A stretch of DNA of 64,000 nt. Origin: Malachius bipustulatus (lineage: Eukaryota > Arthropoda > Insecta > Coleoptera > Melyridae). The number at the start of each line of letters is the position of its first letter. Position 1 is the stretch's first letter. A model generated the notes under the pieces. It had not been told where the DNA came from. It did not search any database and saw only the letters and a list, made by a program, of their open reading frames with translations. Positions 23,901-35,585 of this stretch are shown here, one piece after another. Position numbers and translations under genes: made by a program. The stretch is taken from assembly GCA_910589415.1 (NCBI GenBank), contig OU342632.1, positions 17,177,507 through 17,241,506 of the forward strand. Reading direction: 5' to 3'.

Positions 23901-26293
23901 AGTAAAAGGTGCTTCTGTGTATTAGACGGCGAAAAGTTATCTCTGAGAGCGGCGGATTTGAAATAAGAGCACTCGAAATAAATTTGCAAATAAAGTTTTC
24001 AACTCGAAGCACTCCGGTTGGCATGCAGTTCTCAGTTCTGCACTAACAAGTTCAAAAAGTAGAACTTCTCCGGTTTACTTTTAGTTTACGTGGCAAGTAA
24101 AGTAAGATGATCTTTTCAAGAAGCGTCACATTTCCTTAATACCTCCCCCTTATTATATACCGCATATTATACCGACCCTAATAACAAGTAAGTATTATAA
24201 ATACCCCAACTGTAAGTACTGGAGTAACAGCGTAACAGCCACCGGGCTTGGAAGTAATCGGAACTTTCAGTAAGTTGTTATTACCGCAATTTAGACTTTT
24301 TACCATCAGGTAACTGTGTAGTTCTATAAGAGTTATTCGCACAACTACGGAACGTTATCGTAACAAAAAAGTAGCGAAAGGTAATAAAATTACCTCAAAG
24401 TCGTTGGAATCTTGAAGTAATAATAATATGATAGTAAAAAATATTCTGACAGGTTACTTCGAAGTGTTTTAACCTAAAATAATTGCTGAGGTTGCGGCTA
24501 CGTTTTTTGGGACTTTAAATTGAACGTTCAAGTCGCGGATTTAATAATGTTCAAAGTAACAGTAACGTTCCAGCTACCGATGATAAATAACTTGAAAGTG
24601 ATTTTCACCGCTTGTTTTACATCACAGTTATGCTTTAATAAGGTTCCAGTTACTCTTAAAAGGCGCAATAGTATATTTTATTAAAAAAAAAACTCGGTAA
24701 GGTGTCATGTGCGATCCAAATAATTTTATGTATTATTTTGATATGGTTTACTTAACATTTTTTGGAATAATTTGCAGACTTATAGACCATTCTAATTCCG
24801 TTCCTACAATCATTACAGTGGCAAAAAAGAAAAAAAAACTTATTGAAGTTCTGGTCTTTGATGGTCGTTGATACGTCGTTATGACTAAACATGCTGTTTG
24901 GTCTAGATAGTCATAAAATGATAAAAATCCTAAAAGATATTTTTAATTTATTTTACGACAAACATGAGAAACTCGTCTTATAAGAAAATCTAAGTAATCA
25001 GTACACTCACCCTTGACATTTCAAATATTTATTTTATTCCTTCAAGAAGCAGTTATTTGTATAGTTTTCCGTCTCTTTCTCCCTCTAAATACTTAAATAA
25101 ATAAACTGAGTCGTGTTTTAATAATTTTTTTTATTAAAGTAAGCATCCCTTTTATATGACTTCTTTACGCGTTCTTTGAGCCGTCCCATTATCGCCTATC
25201 TCCTTTTCATCCCTTCAATTTTAATTAATTACACTCTTTGATAAGAAGAGAAGAATGACAGAAAACTGGGACCTTAATTACGTTTTTCCATTAATGCTGC
25301 ATGCTGCTTTAATGTTAGTAAGTTGTCCTATCGTTGTGGAAATGTAAAGATTTCCTCTTTTTATGCTGTCTAATAACTTACAGGGCTGTCGGTGGTAACT
25401 TGCTAACTTTGAATTCAGAATTCTAAATTTTCTAAAAATTCTTACTTCCCCTAAAAAAATATACGTCCCCAAATCGTCGTTTCTGATCCGATTGTTCTCA
25501 AATTTGGTTTCTGATTTTCAAAATTAGTTTGTGAAGACAGAAGCATTAGATGTTTCATTTTTAATAAAACTCATCAGTCTACTCTGTTGGATCAATCAAG
25601 AATACACCATGAGAGAATTGGTAAAGACTATTCATATCCAGGGAGGTGGTTAAGACTATTGTTTGGAAATGAGGTATTTTGAGAGAATGAAAATGAGTTT
25701 AATTTTGAACGTAATTCTTTTCGGTCACTGGTTATTGAGTTTATTCACCTACCTTCCTGTCTAGCAGCGATGCTATGATGTGGCCACACTTTTCCGGTTG
25801 TCTGTTCCTGGGGTAGGTGGATGATGACACAACACGAACTAAGTATTATGTTAATTAATTAATAATGAGAGAGTCTTTTTTTCGTTCTTCTTAACGCGCG
25901 GACGACGTCTCTTGCCGGTAGGGCTTGCGCACTCCCACCAGTGATAACAAATACGCGGTTCAAACATCATCTGATATTACCATTGAAAAAAATACCAATG
26001 ACGCAAACCGCAGCATAGCAACACGAATAAATCTATCAATACCAAATAAAATAAAACAATAATGAAAGTGAATACACCCCAAAGATGAGAAACCAACCCA
26101 AAAATACATAATATACAAAAAAAATAAAAATTTAATTATTCTGAGAGTGTGCGGCACGAACAACTATCATATATTGTGAAGTTGTCTTTAATGTGATGAG
26201 CTTTAATAAAAGCTAAACAACAACAATTATAATGTATCGGTTTTCACCAGACCATCTGTGGAGTGGTAGTCTCTTAATTTCACTATAGTTTTA
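20936..26293. other. Long intronic stretch without recognised gene
   Basis: About 5.3 kb of mostly single-copy DNA. GC-balanced islands lie at 22100-22560 and 23000-23700, with purine-rich GAGAGA at about 23450-23475. An orphan CAGGGTG-type end sits at 22022 (ACAGGGTGTGCCAAT). Open frames of 60-97 codons on both strands (for example 22077-22370, 22343-22591, 23086-23334) show no domains and no splice context, so I do not call them. The islands are candidate regulatory DNA for the host gene. Confidence 0.35.
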
Positions 26294-26532
26294 CGGTGGA
26301 GTGCTAGAACGTTAATTACAGATCTGCCAAATAATTACTGATTTTAAAATGTCCTGTATTGTCAAAATGTTGGTCTGATATTGCTGGAAATAAACTCTAC
26401 CCCCTTTTAGAAGAGTTAATTACTGATAAAAAATGAGAGACCATTCAAAATATTCACCCTATTTTCAAAATTTGCAATTTAAAATCAATAATTATCTGAC
26501 AAATCTTTAATTAGCGTTCTAGCACTCCACCC
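26294..26532. mobile_element. MITE flanked by TTA
   Basis: Starts CGGTGGAGTGCTAGAACGTT and ends with its near-complement AACG...CTAGCACTCCACCC. The inverted repeats are about 60 bases with a few changes. TTA lies directly outside both ends (26291-26293 and 26533-26535), a 3-base duplication typical of PIF/Harbinger-type elements. It is about 239 bases long and non-coding. Confidence 0.75.
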
Positions 26533-26944
26533 TTAGTCAAATGTTTTCGAGCCAGAGATAGCAGAGACACACCAATAACGTGCAAGAATTTCTTAATTCT
26601 CAGCACTAAAGTGCTGACTCCGGAAAACACTCCAGGGGAAAACTCCATTTTCAAATTTGACCAAGAGCCAGCATGCAGGCCACAAATAATAACTGATGGT
26701 ATCAAGAAAGCAAGCGTCCTCACGATCCTTTGGAAGCAATAGAAAAATGGAGTATGTTTTACTCATCCCCCAGGGCTTTTTAAAAATCTAAATGAATATA
26801 GGAAACCACGAAAGTTTCGTATATAACAACAGAGCAATCAACATTTTTTATACAATTTATACTAATTTATATGTATACCGACTCAAAAATAAATAACAAT
26901 AGAAGGAATTTAAAATAATAATAGCCACGTAAATCTAACAACGA

Positions 26945-26975
<31 letters not shown>

Positions 26976-27629
26976 AGAACGGAACTCCCGCAGCAGAATT
27001 CAAGGTGATTGGACATTGAAATTGCAATTTTGCGCCCTGAAAATCGTGAAAACTATCTCGCAAAAGCCACGCTAAAGCGTTTTATGCGGGCAGTCGTGCT
27101 TAATTAAAGTCGAATCATGCGCCGTTTTTACACGACTCGTCCCATTAACAAGGCGAACGAACACACTTCTGCATGCACTAAACTTCTTTGTTTTATTTAT
27201 TATTTTTTTTAGTTTTTCAATTATTTAATTATTATTACAACACTAACGCCGTTACGGTGTAGTTTCGCTACTGCTGCTGCTAACGTTATAATTGGAGATC
27301 TGCTCTGGAAATTACTTCACCTGAAACTGGAAAGGGGAGATCATGTTGTTTTGTTGTCGGTCTAGACCAGCTAGACCAGACTCGCCTCGAAGAGTGATTG
27401 GACACATTATTTTATTTAATTGCTCTTAAATAAATGTGTTTCTTCTTTCATGCTATCCGGCTCTCTAGAATATTACCAATCTCCTGTTAAGTTAGTTAAG
27501 TTGGATAGAGTAAGACAAAATAAAAATTATTATTAATCGCTCCAACAAGACAACGATAGCACTGTTTCGTCTTCATTAGGGCTCGTCAGTTTACCATAGC
27601 GGGTACAAAAGCCAAACTGTTAGATTTTC
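26533..27629. other. Intronic DNA with GA microsatellite and GC-balanced segment
   Basis: A (GA)n run lies at about 26950-26976. The stretch 27000-27420 is less AT-rich and single-copy looking. No gene is recognised. Confidence 0.35.
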
Positions 27630-27860
27630 GGCCAAACAATCTCTTAAGTGCAGCACGGCTTGGCTTGGTCCCTACTTGGATGGGTGACCAATTATAGTGG
27701 TAAAAAATTTCCGTGGCCGATCGTGCTTCGGGAGGTACGTTAAAAAGGAGGTCCCGGCTGCTTCACAGTCGTTAGTGAGGTTACGTCAGAGGCCCTTACG
27801 CGGCTACTTGAAAACTTTTGACGCTTGGTCTTTACCACAGCCATACGATATTTTTTTTTA
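27630..27860 (+). mobile_element. 5S rRNA-derived SINE (SINE3-type)
   Basis: The segment 27640-27689 resembles the internal promoter of 5S rRNA: CTTAAGTGCAGCACGGC corresponds to the A-box region and TACTTGGATGGGTGACC (27673-27689) is an exact intermediate-element/C-box match. The rest of a 5S gene is not conserved. It is followed instead by a GC-rich tail with GTGCTTCGGGAGGTACGTTAA and GGTCCCGGCTGC, so this is a SINE using a 5S promoter rather than a 5S gene. The ends are uncertain; a poly-T stretch lies near 27850. Confidence 0.75.
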
Positions 27861-28505
27861 AGTTTGCCATATTATCAGACGTCGACGGTAACCAGTCGTT
27901 GTCAACAGAGTGTCTAAATTTTGAACCACTGCTTACTTTTTATTTTTTTATTTTTTTATTAACAGCTTACAGAGAAAGCGTAAATTTTGTAGACGACTTA
28001 GATCGATCGATCTGCACACTTTTGTTCGTTAATGCAACGGGATTTGAACTCTAAAATTCAGTTAATCGTATAGCAATAAGTAGTAATGATGACTAATTAA
28101 TTATTATTGTTTGTTCGATCTGTCTGTCTGTCTTTCATAATGAATGATTTTAGTCAATCCCGTTATTATGTAATTAATATTGACATGATTTAATAATAAT
28201 TATCATCGTTCAATGATGATCTGGCTAAATTAATTGGGATCAAATTGACTATAGCTTTACGATTAAAAAACTCGAATATATTTAGATTTATAAAATATTG
28301 ATAATTAAAATATTAGATAATAATAATAAATATAACTAAAATATTAGATTTATAGGTAGATGAAAAAGTATTATTTAAAAAATACTTTAAATTACCCATT
28401 AGACGTAGGTATCCCGAAAACTGAAACCGTTGATTGAAAACGCTGGAACTGGTAAAAACCATTTCTCTTAGATTTTCACATTAGATTTGAAAATGTAATA
28501 ATATA
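27861..28505. other. AT-rich intronic DNA, no gene seen
   Basis: Very AT-rich, with AATAAT runs near 28318-28330. The 78-codon frame at 27818-28054 is low-complexity and unsupported. Confidence 0.35.
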
Positions 28506-29329
28506 CAGGGTGCTTCAAAAAATGTGTCGGAAAAAGTTCTCGTTCTAAGAAAAGAAGTTCCTATTAACATGGGTTCGTAAATGTAATGTTTTTGAAATAG
28601 AGACAGTGGCGGCTCGTGGATTGCAAAGTTTGCAAGTGAAGTGTAAATTCTGCATAGGGCAAGATAAGGTCAGCTAGAAAATTCGATTTTTGCAAAAGGT
28701 CGATCAGTTTTATTTTTTACAAGATCCAGTCAGCTGGATTTTTTGTTAATTTGAAAAACAAAATTCTAATTCCGGGAGCTCATTTTTTTATAAGAGCAGT
28801 CAGCTCGATTTTTTTTAGGTTTACTTTTTAGATGTTTTTTTTTGCCTCAAGGTCGGTTGGACAAGGTCCGGTCAGCTCGAAAATTCGATTGGTTCGGTTA
28901 GGTTCTCTATCCCGTATTTCATATCTTATGGGTTTTTCTTTACCTTCTATAGTTAGGTATCTACAGGGTGCACCATGTATCCTTCTCTATATTGCTATCT
29001 CCTGAACGCTAAGAGATACAGAGTCGTTTAATTAGAGAAAAGATGCACAGATTTGTGGCCGTCTTGAATTCATCAGAGCATGCAAGATATCTGTGACCGT
29101 TCCTGAAATATCCTGAAAAAAACTGAAAAAAACGAGATTTCTTATTTTCGTCATATCTTTCTTATTTTTGAAAATTAATAAATAATTTTTTGTAGGCTTA
29201 CATAAGCCGTTAAGAGCTATCCATCTGACATTTCAAAAATTTTTAAGGCCTACTAGATCCAAGAGATTTCACAGTCAACTTTATAGTTTTTCTTATGGCC
29301 GTCATATTATTTTTTTATGTCGTTCGATA

Positions 29330-30257
29330 TGCACCCAGTTAGAAAATTGTTTGATTTATAAAAGCGTCTAAGCTGGCTATACTCTCTATGGTTATAAATA
29401 ATATGTGTGTGTGAGTAAAGTTGAACATTCATGTGCTTCAAATAATCGAGATGACGACTGCAGGTGTTAACGTGACAAAAGTCAGACGAGCATATTTAGA
29501 GAAAGGAAGGGAGATCGGAGGTTTTCAGCCCTGCAGCGATGAAATGAAGGAGTTCCAAGGACAGTCTACCTTTAGCCAGCAAATTGGACGGTAGAGCTCG
29601 AGAACGAAACGAGTACCTACGTAGGTATACTCGGTACTTATTGCGTTTCGGGATTTGCGTGAATATTAAGGTGAAGACCGACCGGAGTGTTGTGTACTAT
29701 AGTCAGAGGAAATCAACCCTGAGCACAGCCAGGTTAAAGCAGTAAGCAATCACCATTAAAATAACTACTAAATAATTAAAGATTATAATAAAACCCTTAA
29801 ACTATCAAATAAAAGGATAAAACCTCATTTAATAATAATAACAATAATAAACTATAATAGTAATAACTCCAAATAACTAAAACGGAAATCCTGATAATTA
29901 ATAAATAAATTACGTTGTTATCGATACCATAATCCATAAAATAATAATATAACGATCTCCTTTGGAATTTAGGCACGTGCGAAGAAAGAAGATTTTAGTT
30001 AGGTATCTGGAAGCATGCTATTTTCTTTTATTAGCTATAAATTGTAGGTATTACTTGTTTACTATTGATGATTTTAATTATTGTTCTGATTGGAAATTTG
30101 ATTTAATGAATAAATTAAGTTAAGTTGTCGGGTTTCGTTTGCTTTTGAATTAATATTGCCCATTAGCCCTGAATTTGAACACTTAAAGTTCATGAAAGAG
30201 TCTCTAGCCGAGGAAAGAATTCACAAAATTAGTAGAGTTAAAATTTGCACGAGTGCA
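29330..30257 (+). repeat. 5' long terminal repeat
   Basis: Starts TGCACCCAGTTAGAAAATTG and ends TTTGCACGAGTGCA. A TATA-like word, TTTATAAAAG, lies at about 29355-29364, only some 25 bases from the LTR start, so the U3 region would be unusually short if this is the promoter. AATAAA-type signals occur further in (for example near 29787 and 30110). Confidence 0.95.
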
Positions 30258-30261
30258 TATT

Positions 30262-30281
30262 TGGCGACCAACGTGTGGGGC
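30262..30281 (+). promoter_or_regulatory. Primer-binding site
   Basis: TGGCGACCAACGTGTGGGGC begins four bases after the LTR, the expected place. It starts with TGG, complementary to a tRNA CCA tail, and resembles the complement of insect tRNA-Lys 3' ends apart from a substitution and a one-base insertion. The tRNA identity is an inference. Confidence 0.7.
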
Positions 30282-30393
30282 ACGAAAACAAAAATAATAA
30301 AAAAATAAACAAGATTCAAAAGAATGCGAAACCTTGAAAATTGAATTTTATGATGTATTGTGTACATAGCGAGCTTAGACGAGAGGAACAGTA

Positions 30394-33261
30394 ATGCTTA
30401 CTAGAGCAAAGAGTAAAGCAAATAAACAGCATCAAGTGATGGAAGGAACCAATAGTGAAATGGCAAAGTCAAAAAGTTTGACAGATATACCTGTAGGTGA
30501 GACTGAAAATATACGGGAAAATTCTCAGGGGATGAGTCAGATGGCATTTGTTGCTGAGAAAATTGAATTAGGCAATGCGCGATTAATGCAGCATTTTTTT
30601 AATAATATGAGAGGATTTGGGGAAGATATTGTCAAATCGAATGAGAGACTATTAAAATCTGTAACAGATTCACTGGCAAATAAGATAGGAGAAAATCGAG
30701 GGGAAGACGAAAAGAATAAGGAGTTATTGTTTAAAAAATTCGATGAAGGGACTAAGTTAGTTATAGAAAGTGTAAAAGAAATAGACCAAAAGCAAAAGAG
30801 TGTTATCGAAACAATGGCTTTAAAATTTGAGCAAGTCGTAAAAAAAAATACTACGGAAGTAGTCAGTAAAGTTCTAAAAGAAGTGACCGGTTTGAAAGGC
30901 ATAGAAAAGGTTGGAAATGAAAATGAAAAGCAGAAAAGGGATCATAAAGAGTGGGAGAAAAATTCAGTTGAGGTTGGAAAGCTGGGTAATAGTGAAAAAT
31001 CGTCTAGAGAGGATGCAAATTTTACTAAAAAGGGGGGTGCGAGTTTTGAGGCTAATTTGAGCGGGAATGTAAATCCGCAATTGTATTTATCACTATTTAG
31101 GGAATTAGGAGGTTTCAATTTGAGGTTTGATCCGAAATCATCAACAAACCCGGTCCAATTTTTAAGAAATTTTTGTAAGATTGCAGAGGAGGCTATGGTT
31201 CCTATAGATAGGCGGTTAAGTTTAATTTCAAGGTTGATAGTAAATGAGGCAAGAAATTGGTTCGAGTGGAGAGAGGTTGAAATTTGTTCCTATGAACAAT
31301 TCGAGTGGGAGTTTTTAGACCGCTACTGGCCAATAAGTAAAGAAAGAGAACTGCTAAGAAAAGTTCAGTATGGGGAATATGATGAAAAAATTTCCAAATC
31401 GGAGTATTTTTTAAAATTGATGAGAGACGCGTCGTATCTTAGAAATCCTCTAAAAGATGCGGAACTAATTCCGTTAATCATTGCCCATTTTCCCTCTAAT
31501 GTAAGAAATAGTTTACCATTGAGTAGTTTGAACGATCCTTGTGTGATCGAAAATTATTTGAGACAGTTGGATGAGATGGGAGGTCGTTCGCGTAGATACC
31601 AAAATCAAAATCGTTATCAAAGCAGGCAGAATAATGGCCACGATTGGAATGATAGAGAGGAACGTCGTAGGTATCATGACAATGATAATAATGAGAGCAG
31701 GGGAAATTATTACATGCGTCCGGAACAAAACAGAAACTATAATACCCATACCCAACCGTCTCAGAATTACAACAATACACGAAATAATCAAAATAATAGT
31801 GCGTCATGGCGTAATGATAGAAGACCTCAAGGTCAGGTAAGACATTTTCCTCCCAGAAATAATAATCATTCTAACCGAGAGGTAAATATTGTCGAGCGTG
31901 TCGATTTGGAAGTAGCAGGGACCACCGGGGTAGCTGTTGAGGTTGCGAGCGCAGGAATTGATGAAGGCAGAAATAACAGGTGTTCAACTGAAGGGCAGTT
32001 TTATAGTACTAGTGTCGAGGAAAATGTAAATGTCAGGGAACCAGAACGAACAGTGCAAATTCGTACGGTATTTAATCAAATCGGAGATAAAATCCTGAAT
32101 GAAGACCATGAAACGTTGCCAGGTGTACCCGAATGTCCGTCCATAGAGGTAAAGATTGAAAGTTTAGGCCCAATATATGCGTTGATTGATACTGGCGCTC
32201 AAGTGAGTTGTATCTCTAAAGAATTAATAGATAAAATTAAAAAAACAAAGGAGGGTTTATTGTTTTTACCGGCAACAGGAGTTACTTTGGTAGGCGCAGT
32301 AAGAGGTAAGAGCCAGAAAATAAACCACCAGGTCCAGCTTAATCTGACGATAGACAAACAAATAACACCGGTGTCGTTTTTGGTGGTGCCGAATTTAATT
32401 AGAGATATGATACTTGGATACGATTTTATAGTAGAGCATCAAATTATAATTAATTCTGAAACTGTAACGATTAAGGGAAATTTTAACAATGAATCGCAGG
32501 AATTTGCCCATAGTGATTGTGTTCGTCGTGACGATGGTGTTAGGGTTGATTATGCTGAGTTTAAAAATGAAATAAAACCGGAACCTAAGAATTATACAAT
32601 GGAGCAAATACAAGAAATTGTTGGAAAAACTGAGACATTAAATGAAAGCGAAAAAATGGAGTTATTAAAGGTATTTGGCAGACATAGTAAGGTTTTCTCG
32701 GAACAACCCGGCTGTATGAAAAATTATGAACATAAAATAGTGATGAAAGATGAAACTCCATTTTGTTGCAAATCATACCCCGTTCCACACGCTTATCGGG
32801 AAGTAATTCATGAGCAAATTCAGGAAACGTTAGAATGGGGCGTAATCGAAAAGGCTCAAACCGAATATATTAATCCATTGGTCGTCGTTCGTAAACGAGA
32901 TAATACACCTCGAGTGTGTCTAGATGCAAGAAAATTGAATAGTAACATGGAAGCGGACCATGTATTTCCTCCAAACCCAAATGAGTTGTTGTATTTGGTT
33001 AAGCCAGGGCAAAAATTGAGTGCTTTGGATCTAACTAGCAGTTATTGGCAGGTTTTGATAAGGCCAAAGGATAGGAAATTTACAGGTTTTTTATACGAGA
33101 ACGAAACCTATGTTTTTCGTAGGTTACCTTTTGGTTTAATGACTTCAGTAGCAAGTTTTATTCGGGGATTAAATGCAGTATTAGGGGATGATGTAGAGTC
33201 ATGCTGGAAGAAATTTAGAAAAAAAATATTATTAACTTCAAAGAAAGAAATTTTGTTTTGA
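30394..33261 (+). pseudogene. Gag-protease-partial RT polyprotein of the LTR element
   Basis: One open frame of 955 codons fuses gag and pol without a frameshift. The start MLTRAKSK is typical of gypsy-group gag. Residues about 60-200 are Lys/Glu-rich and look coiled-coil. Residues about 240-395 are a capsid-like region (FDPKSSTNPVQFL, RNWFEW, FLDRYWP). A Asn/Arg/Tyr-rich tail at about 400-490 follows; no CCHC zinc knuckle is visible. A retropepsin has its active site at residue 599 (LIDTGAQVSC). RT starts near residue 790, with VCLDARKLN and the first catalytic Asp in SALDLTSSYWQ. The frame leaves RT after LNAVLGDDVESC, before the YxDD box, and stops 15 codons later: an internal deletion. 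Confidence 0.92.
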
Positions 33262-33425
33262 TTTCCCAATCTGTTTCTATGACTTGGCTTGATTCAAGTA
33301 AGAGTTATACATTGTTTTTGCTCAGACGTTTTTGTTTTTTTTTTGTTGTTGGTCTAATTTTGGGGATAACAATGTTCAAGCCTTTCCGTTGATGCCTACA
33401 AGAACTTAAACATTGTGGGGGGTAA
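33262..33425 (+). other. 3' internal region and polypurine tract of the LTR element
   Basis: Non-coding sequence between the truncated ORF and the right LTR. GTGGGGGG at 33415-33422, three bases before the LTR, is the polypurine tract for plus-strand priming. The deletion breakpoint lies upstream, near 33205-33245. Confidence 0.85.
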
Positions 33426-34353
33426 TGCACCCAGTTAGAAAATTGTTTGATTTATAAAAGCGTCTAAGCTGGCTATACTCTCTATGGTTATAAATAATAT
33501 GTGTGTGTGAGTAAAGTTGAACATTCATGTGCTTCAAATAATCGAGATGACGACTGCAGGTGTTAACGTGACAAAAGTCAGACGAGCATATTTAGAGAAA
33601 GGAAGGGAGATCGGAGGTTTTCAGCCCTGCAGCGATGAAATGAAGGAGTTCCAAGGACAGTCTACCTTTAGCCAGCAAATTGGACGGTAGAGCTCGAGAA
33701 CGAAACGAGTACCTACGTAGGTATACTCGGTACTTATTGCGTTTCGGGATTTGCGTGAATATTAAGGTGAAGACCGACCGGAGTGTTGTGTACTATAGTC
33801 AGAGGAAATCAACCCTGAGCACAGCCAGGTTAAAGCAGTAAGCAATCACCATTAAAATAACTACTAAATAATTAAAGATTATAATAAAACCCTTAAACTA
33901 TCAAATAAAAGGATAAAACCTCATTTAATAATAATAACAATAATAAACTATAATAGTAATAACTCCAAATAACTAAAACGGAAATCCTGATAATTAATAA
34001 ATAAATTACGTTGTTATCGATACCATAATCCATAAAATAATAATATAACGATCTCCTTTGGAATTTAGGCACGTGCGAAGAAAGAAGATTTTAGTTAGGT
34101 ATCTGGAAGCATGCTATTTTCTTTTATTAGCTATAAATTGTAGGTATTACTTGTTTACTATTGATGATTTTAATTATTGTTCTGATTGGAAATTTGATTT
34201 AATGAATAAATTAAGTTAAGTTGTCGGGTTTCGTTTGCTTTTGAATTAATATTGCCCATTAGCCCTGAATTTGAACACTTAAAGTTCATGAAAGAGTCTC
34301 TAGCCGAGGAAAGAATTCACAAAATTAGTAGAGTTAAAATTTGCACGAGTGCA
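33426..34353 (+). repeat. 3' long terminal repeat
   Basis: The same 928-base length as the left LTR; I see no difference between the two on direct reading. It ends GAGTGCA and is followed by GATA, the target duplication, then ATGAAAAAAATAATGG, where the interrupted foldback resumes. Confidence 0.95.
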
Positions 34354-34994
34354 GATATGAAAAAAATAATGGAAACCAAAAATTAATAAACTTCAAAAAA
34401 TAAATCTAAAAATTTTTTATTCTTCTTTTTTTAAAGAAAAACAAAAAAAAATCGTCGAAAAACGTCAACATTTGTAAAATACGCCGAAATAGTGCTTGCC
34501 TCACGGTTTTTTAATTTATCTATGAAATTCGGTCTTAAAAGTTATCTTTTTTGTAAAGAAAAAAGAAGAAGAAAATTTTTTTAAATTTATTTTTTGAAGT
34601 TTAATAATTTTTAGTTTTTATGATTTTTTTTATACCAAACAACATAAAAAAACAATATGGTGGCCATAAGAAAAACGAAAGTTGACTATGAAATTCCTGG
34701 GATCTAGTCGGCTTTGAAAATTTTTGAAACGTCAGATGGGTAGCTCTTGCCAACTTACTTAAGCCCACAAAAAATTATTCATTAATCTCCAATAATAAAA
34801 AAGATATGGAAAAAATAAGAAATCTCGATTTTTCAGTTTTTTCAGGATATTTCAGGAACGGTCACAGATATCTTGCATGTCTCGACGGAATCGAGATGGC
34901 CACAAAATTGCGCTCCTTTGGACTTGTTTAACCGACCCTGTATCTGTTAGCGTTAGGAGATAGCAATATAGAGAAGGATACATGGTGCACCCTG

Positions 34995-35585
34995 TATATT
35001 TTCAATTTAAATTTTACTTTTCTCCTTCTCATTTTCTTGAAACTTCAGGGGAAAAACCCTAACGTGACTTTTCGTCGGTTTCTGGTCATCCTTAGTACCT
35101 ATGCAGTATAATTAAAGTTAAACTCTGTTCCCGGCAAACCTGTTAAATAGCTCTGGAGTACCATGCACACTTCTATTGGATATGAAAAAAAAAATCAAAC
35201 TTGACGATTTATATTCCTTTTATATTTATTATTATTAATTTCCATCAAAAAAATCATTAAATAATTATTAAGAGAAATATTCAACAAGATTTTTCCAATC
35301 ATAAAAAATGCATTATTTATTCAGGATATTCGTGAATTTAAAGGGCACTTCACTACTCACTTCATAAGAAAAGTCGCCACTGGATAGAGGGTGTCAAATT
35401 GTTTTTATTTTTCTATTTTTTTTAAGGTAGCAGGCATCTCTGGAACCGTCTGAGATGAAATACAAAACCCAGCTTTTGTACACATCTGGTCATTGGTATA
35501 ATTCACTTTTGAGGGGTAATTAAATCTTTTTTGTGTGGCAAAAATTATCAAGAACGAATAATGTTTTTGTTCACAACAAAATATA
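34995..35585. other. Spacer between foldback copies A and B
   Basis: AT-rich segment belonging to the outer foldback. It includes AGTCGCCACTGGATAGAGGG near 35371, which mirrors AGTGGCGGCT near 28606. No gene is seen. Confidence 0.4.

Larger units (their letters stand above)
29330..34353 (+). mobile_element. Ty3/Gypsy-like LTR retrotransposon, internally deleted
   Basis: Complete at both ends: TG...CA long terminal repeats of 928 bases each, flanked by the 4-base duplication GATA (29326-29329 and 34354-34357). A primer-binding site follows the left LTR and a purine tract precedes the right LTR. The inner part is only 3,168 bases and codes for gag, protease and the first half of reverse transcriptase. 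The rest of RT, RNase H and integrase are missing, so it cannot move on its own. The LTRs appear identical along their whole length, which indicates a very recent insertion. Confidence 0.95.
28974..34994. mobile_element. 1-kb CAGGGTG foldback (copy A), split by an LTR retrotransposon
   Basis: Begins CAGGGTGCACCATGTATCCT and ends with the exact inverse at 34994; TA lies just outside both ends. Removing the LTR element (29330-34353 plus one GATA duplication) leaves about 993 bases, which matches copy B at 35586-36585 in length and sequence. The arms include AACGCTAAGAGATACAG, ATATCCTGAAAAAA and a block near ATGGCCGTCATATTATTTTT. Confidence 0.9.

Noticed and set aside
27640..27700. A functional 5S rRNA gene
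   Set aside because: Only the internal promoter part is conserved; the 5' and 3' stems and the terminator context of a real 5S gene are absent.
31496..31840. Overlapping open frames on both strands in the gag region
   Set aside because: They are shadows of the Asn/Arg-rich part of gag; the sense frame is continuous with capsid and protease.
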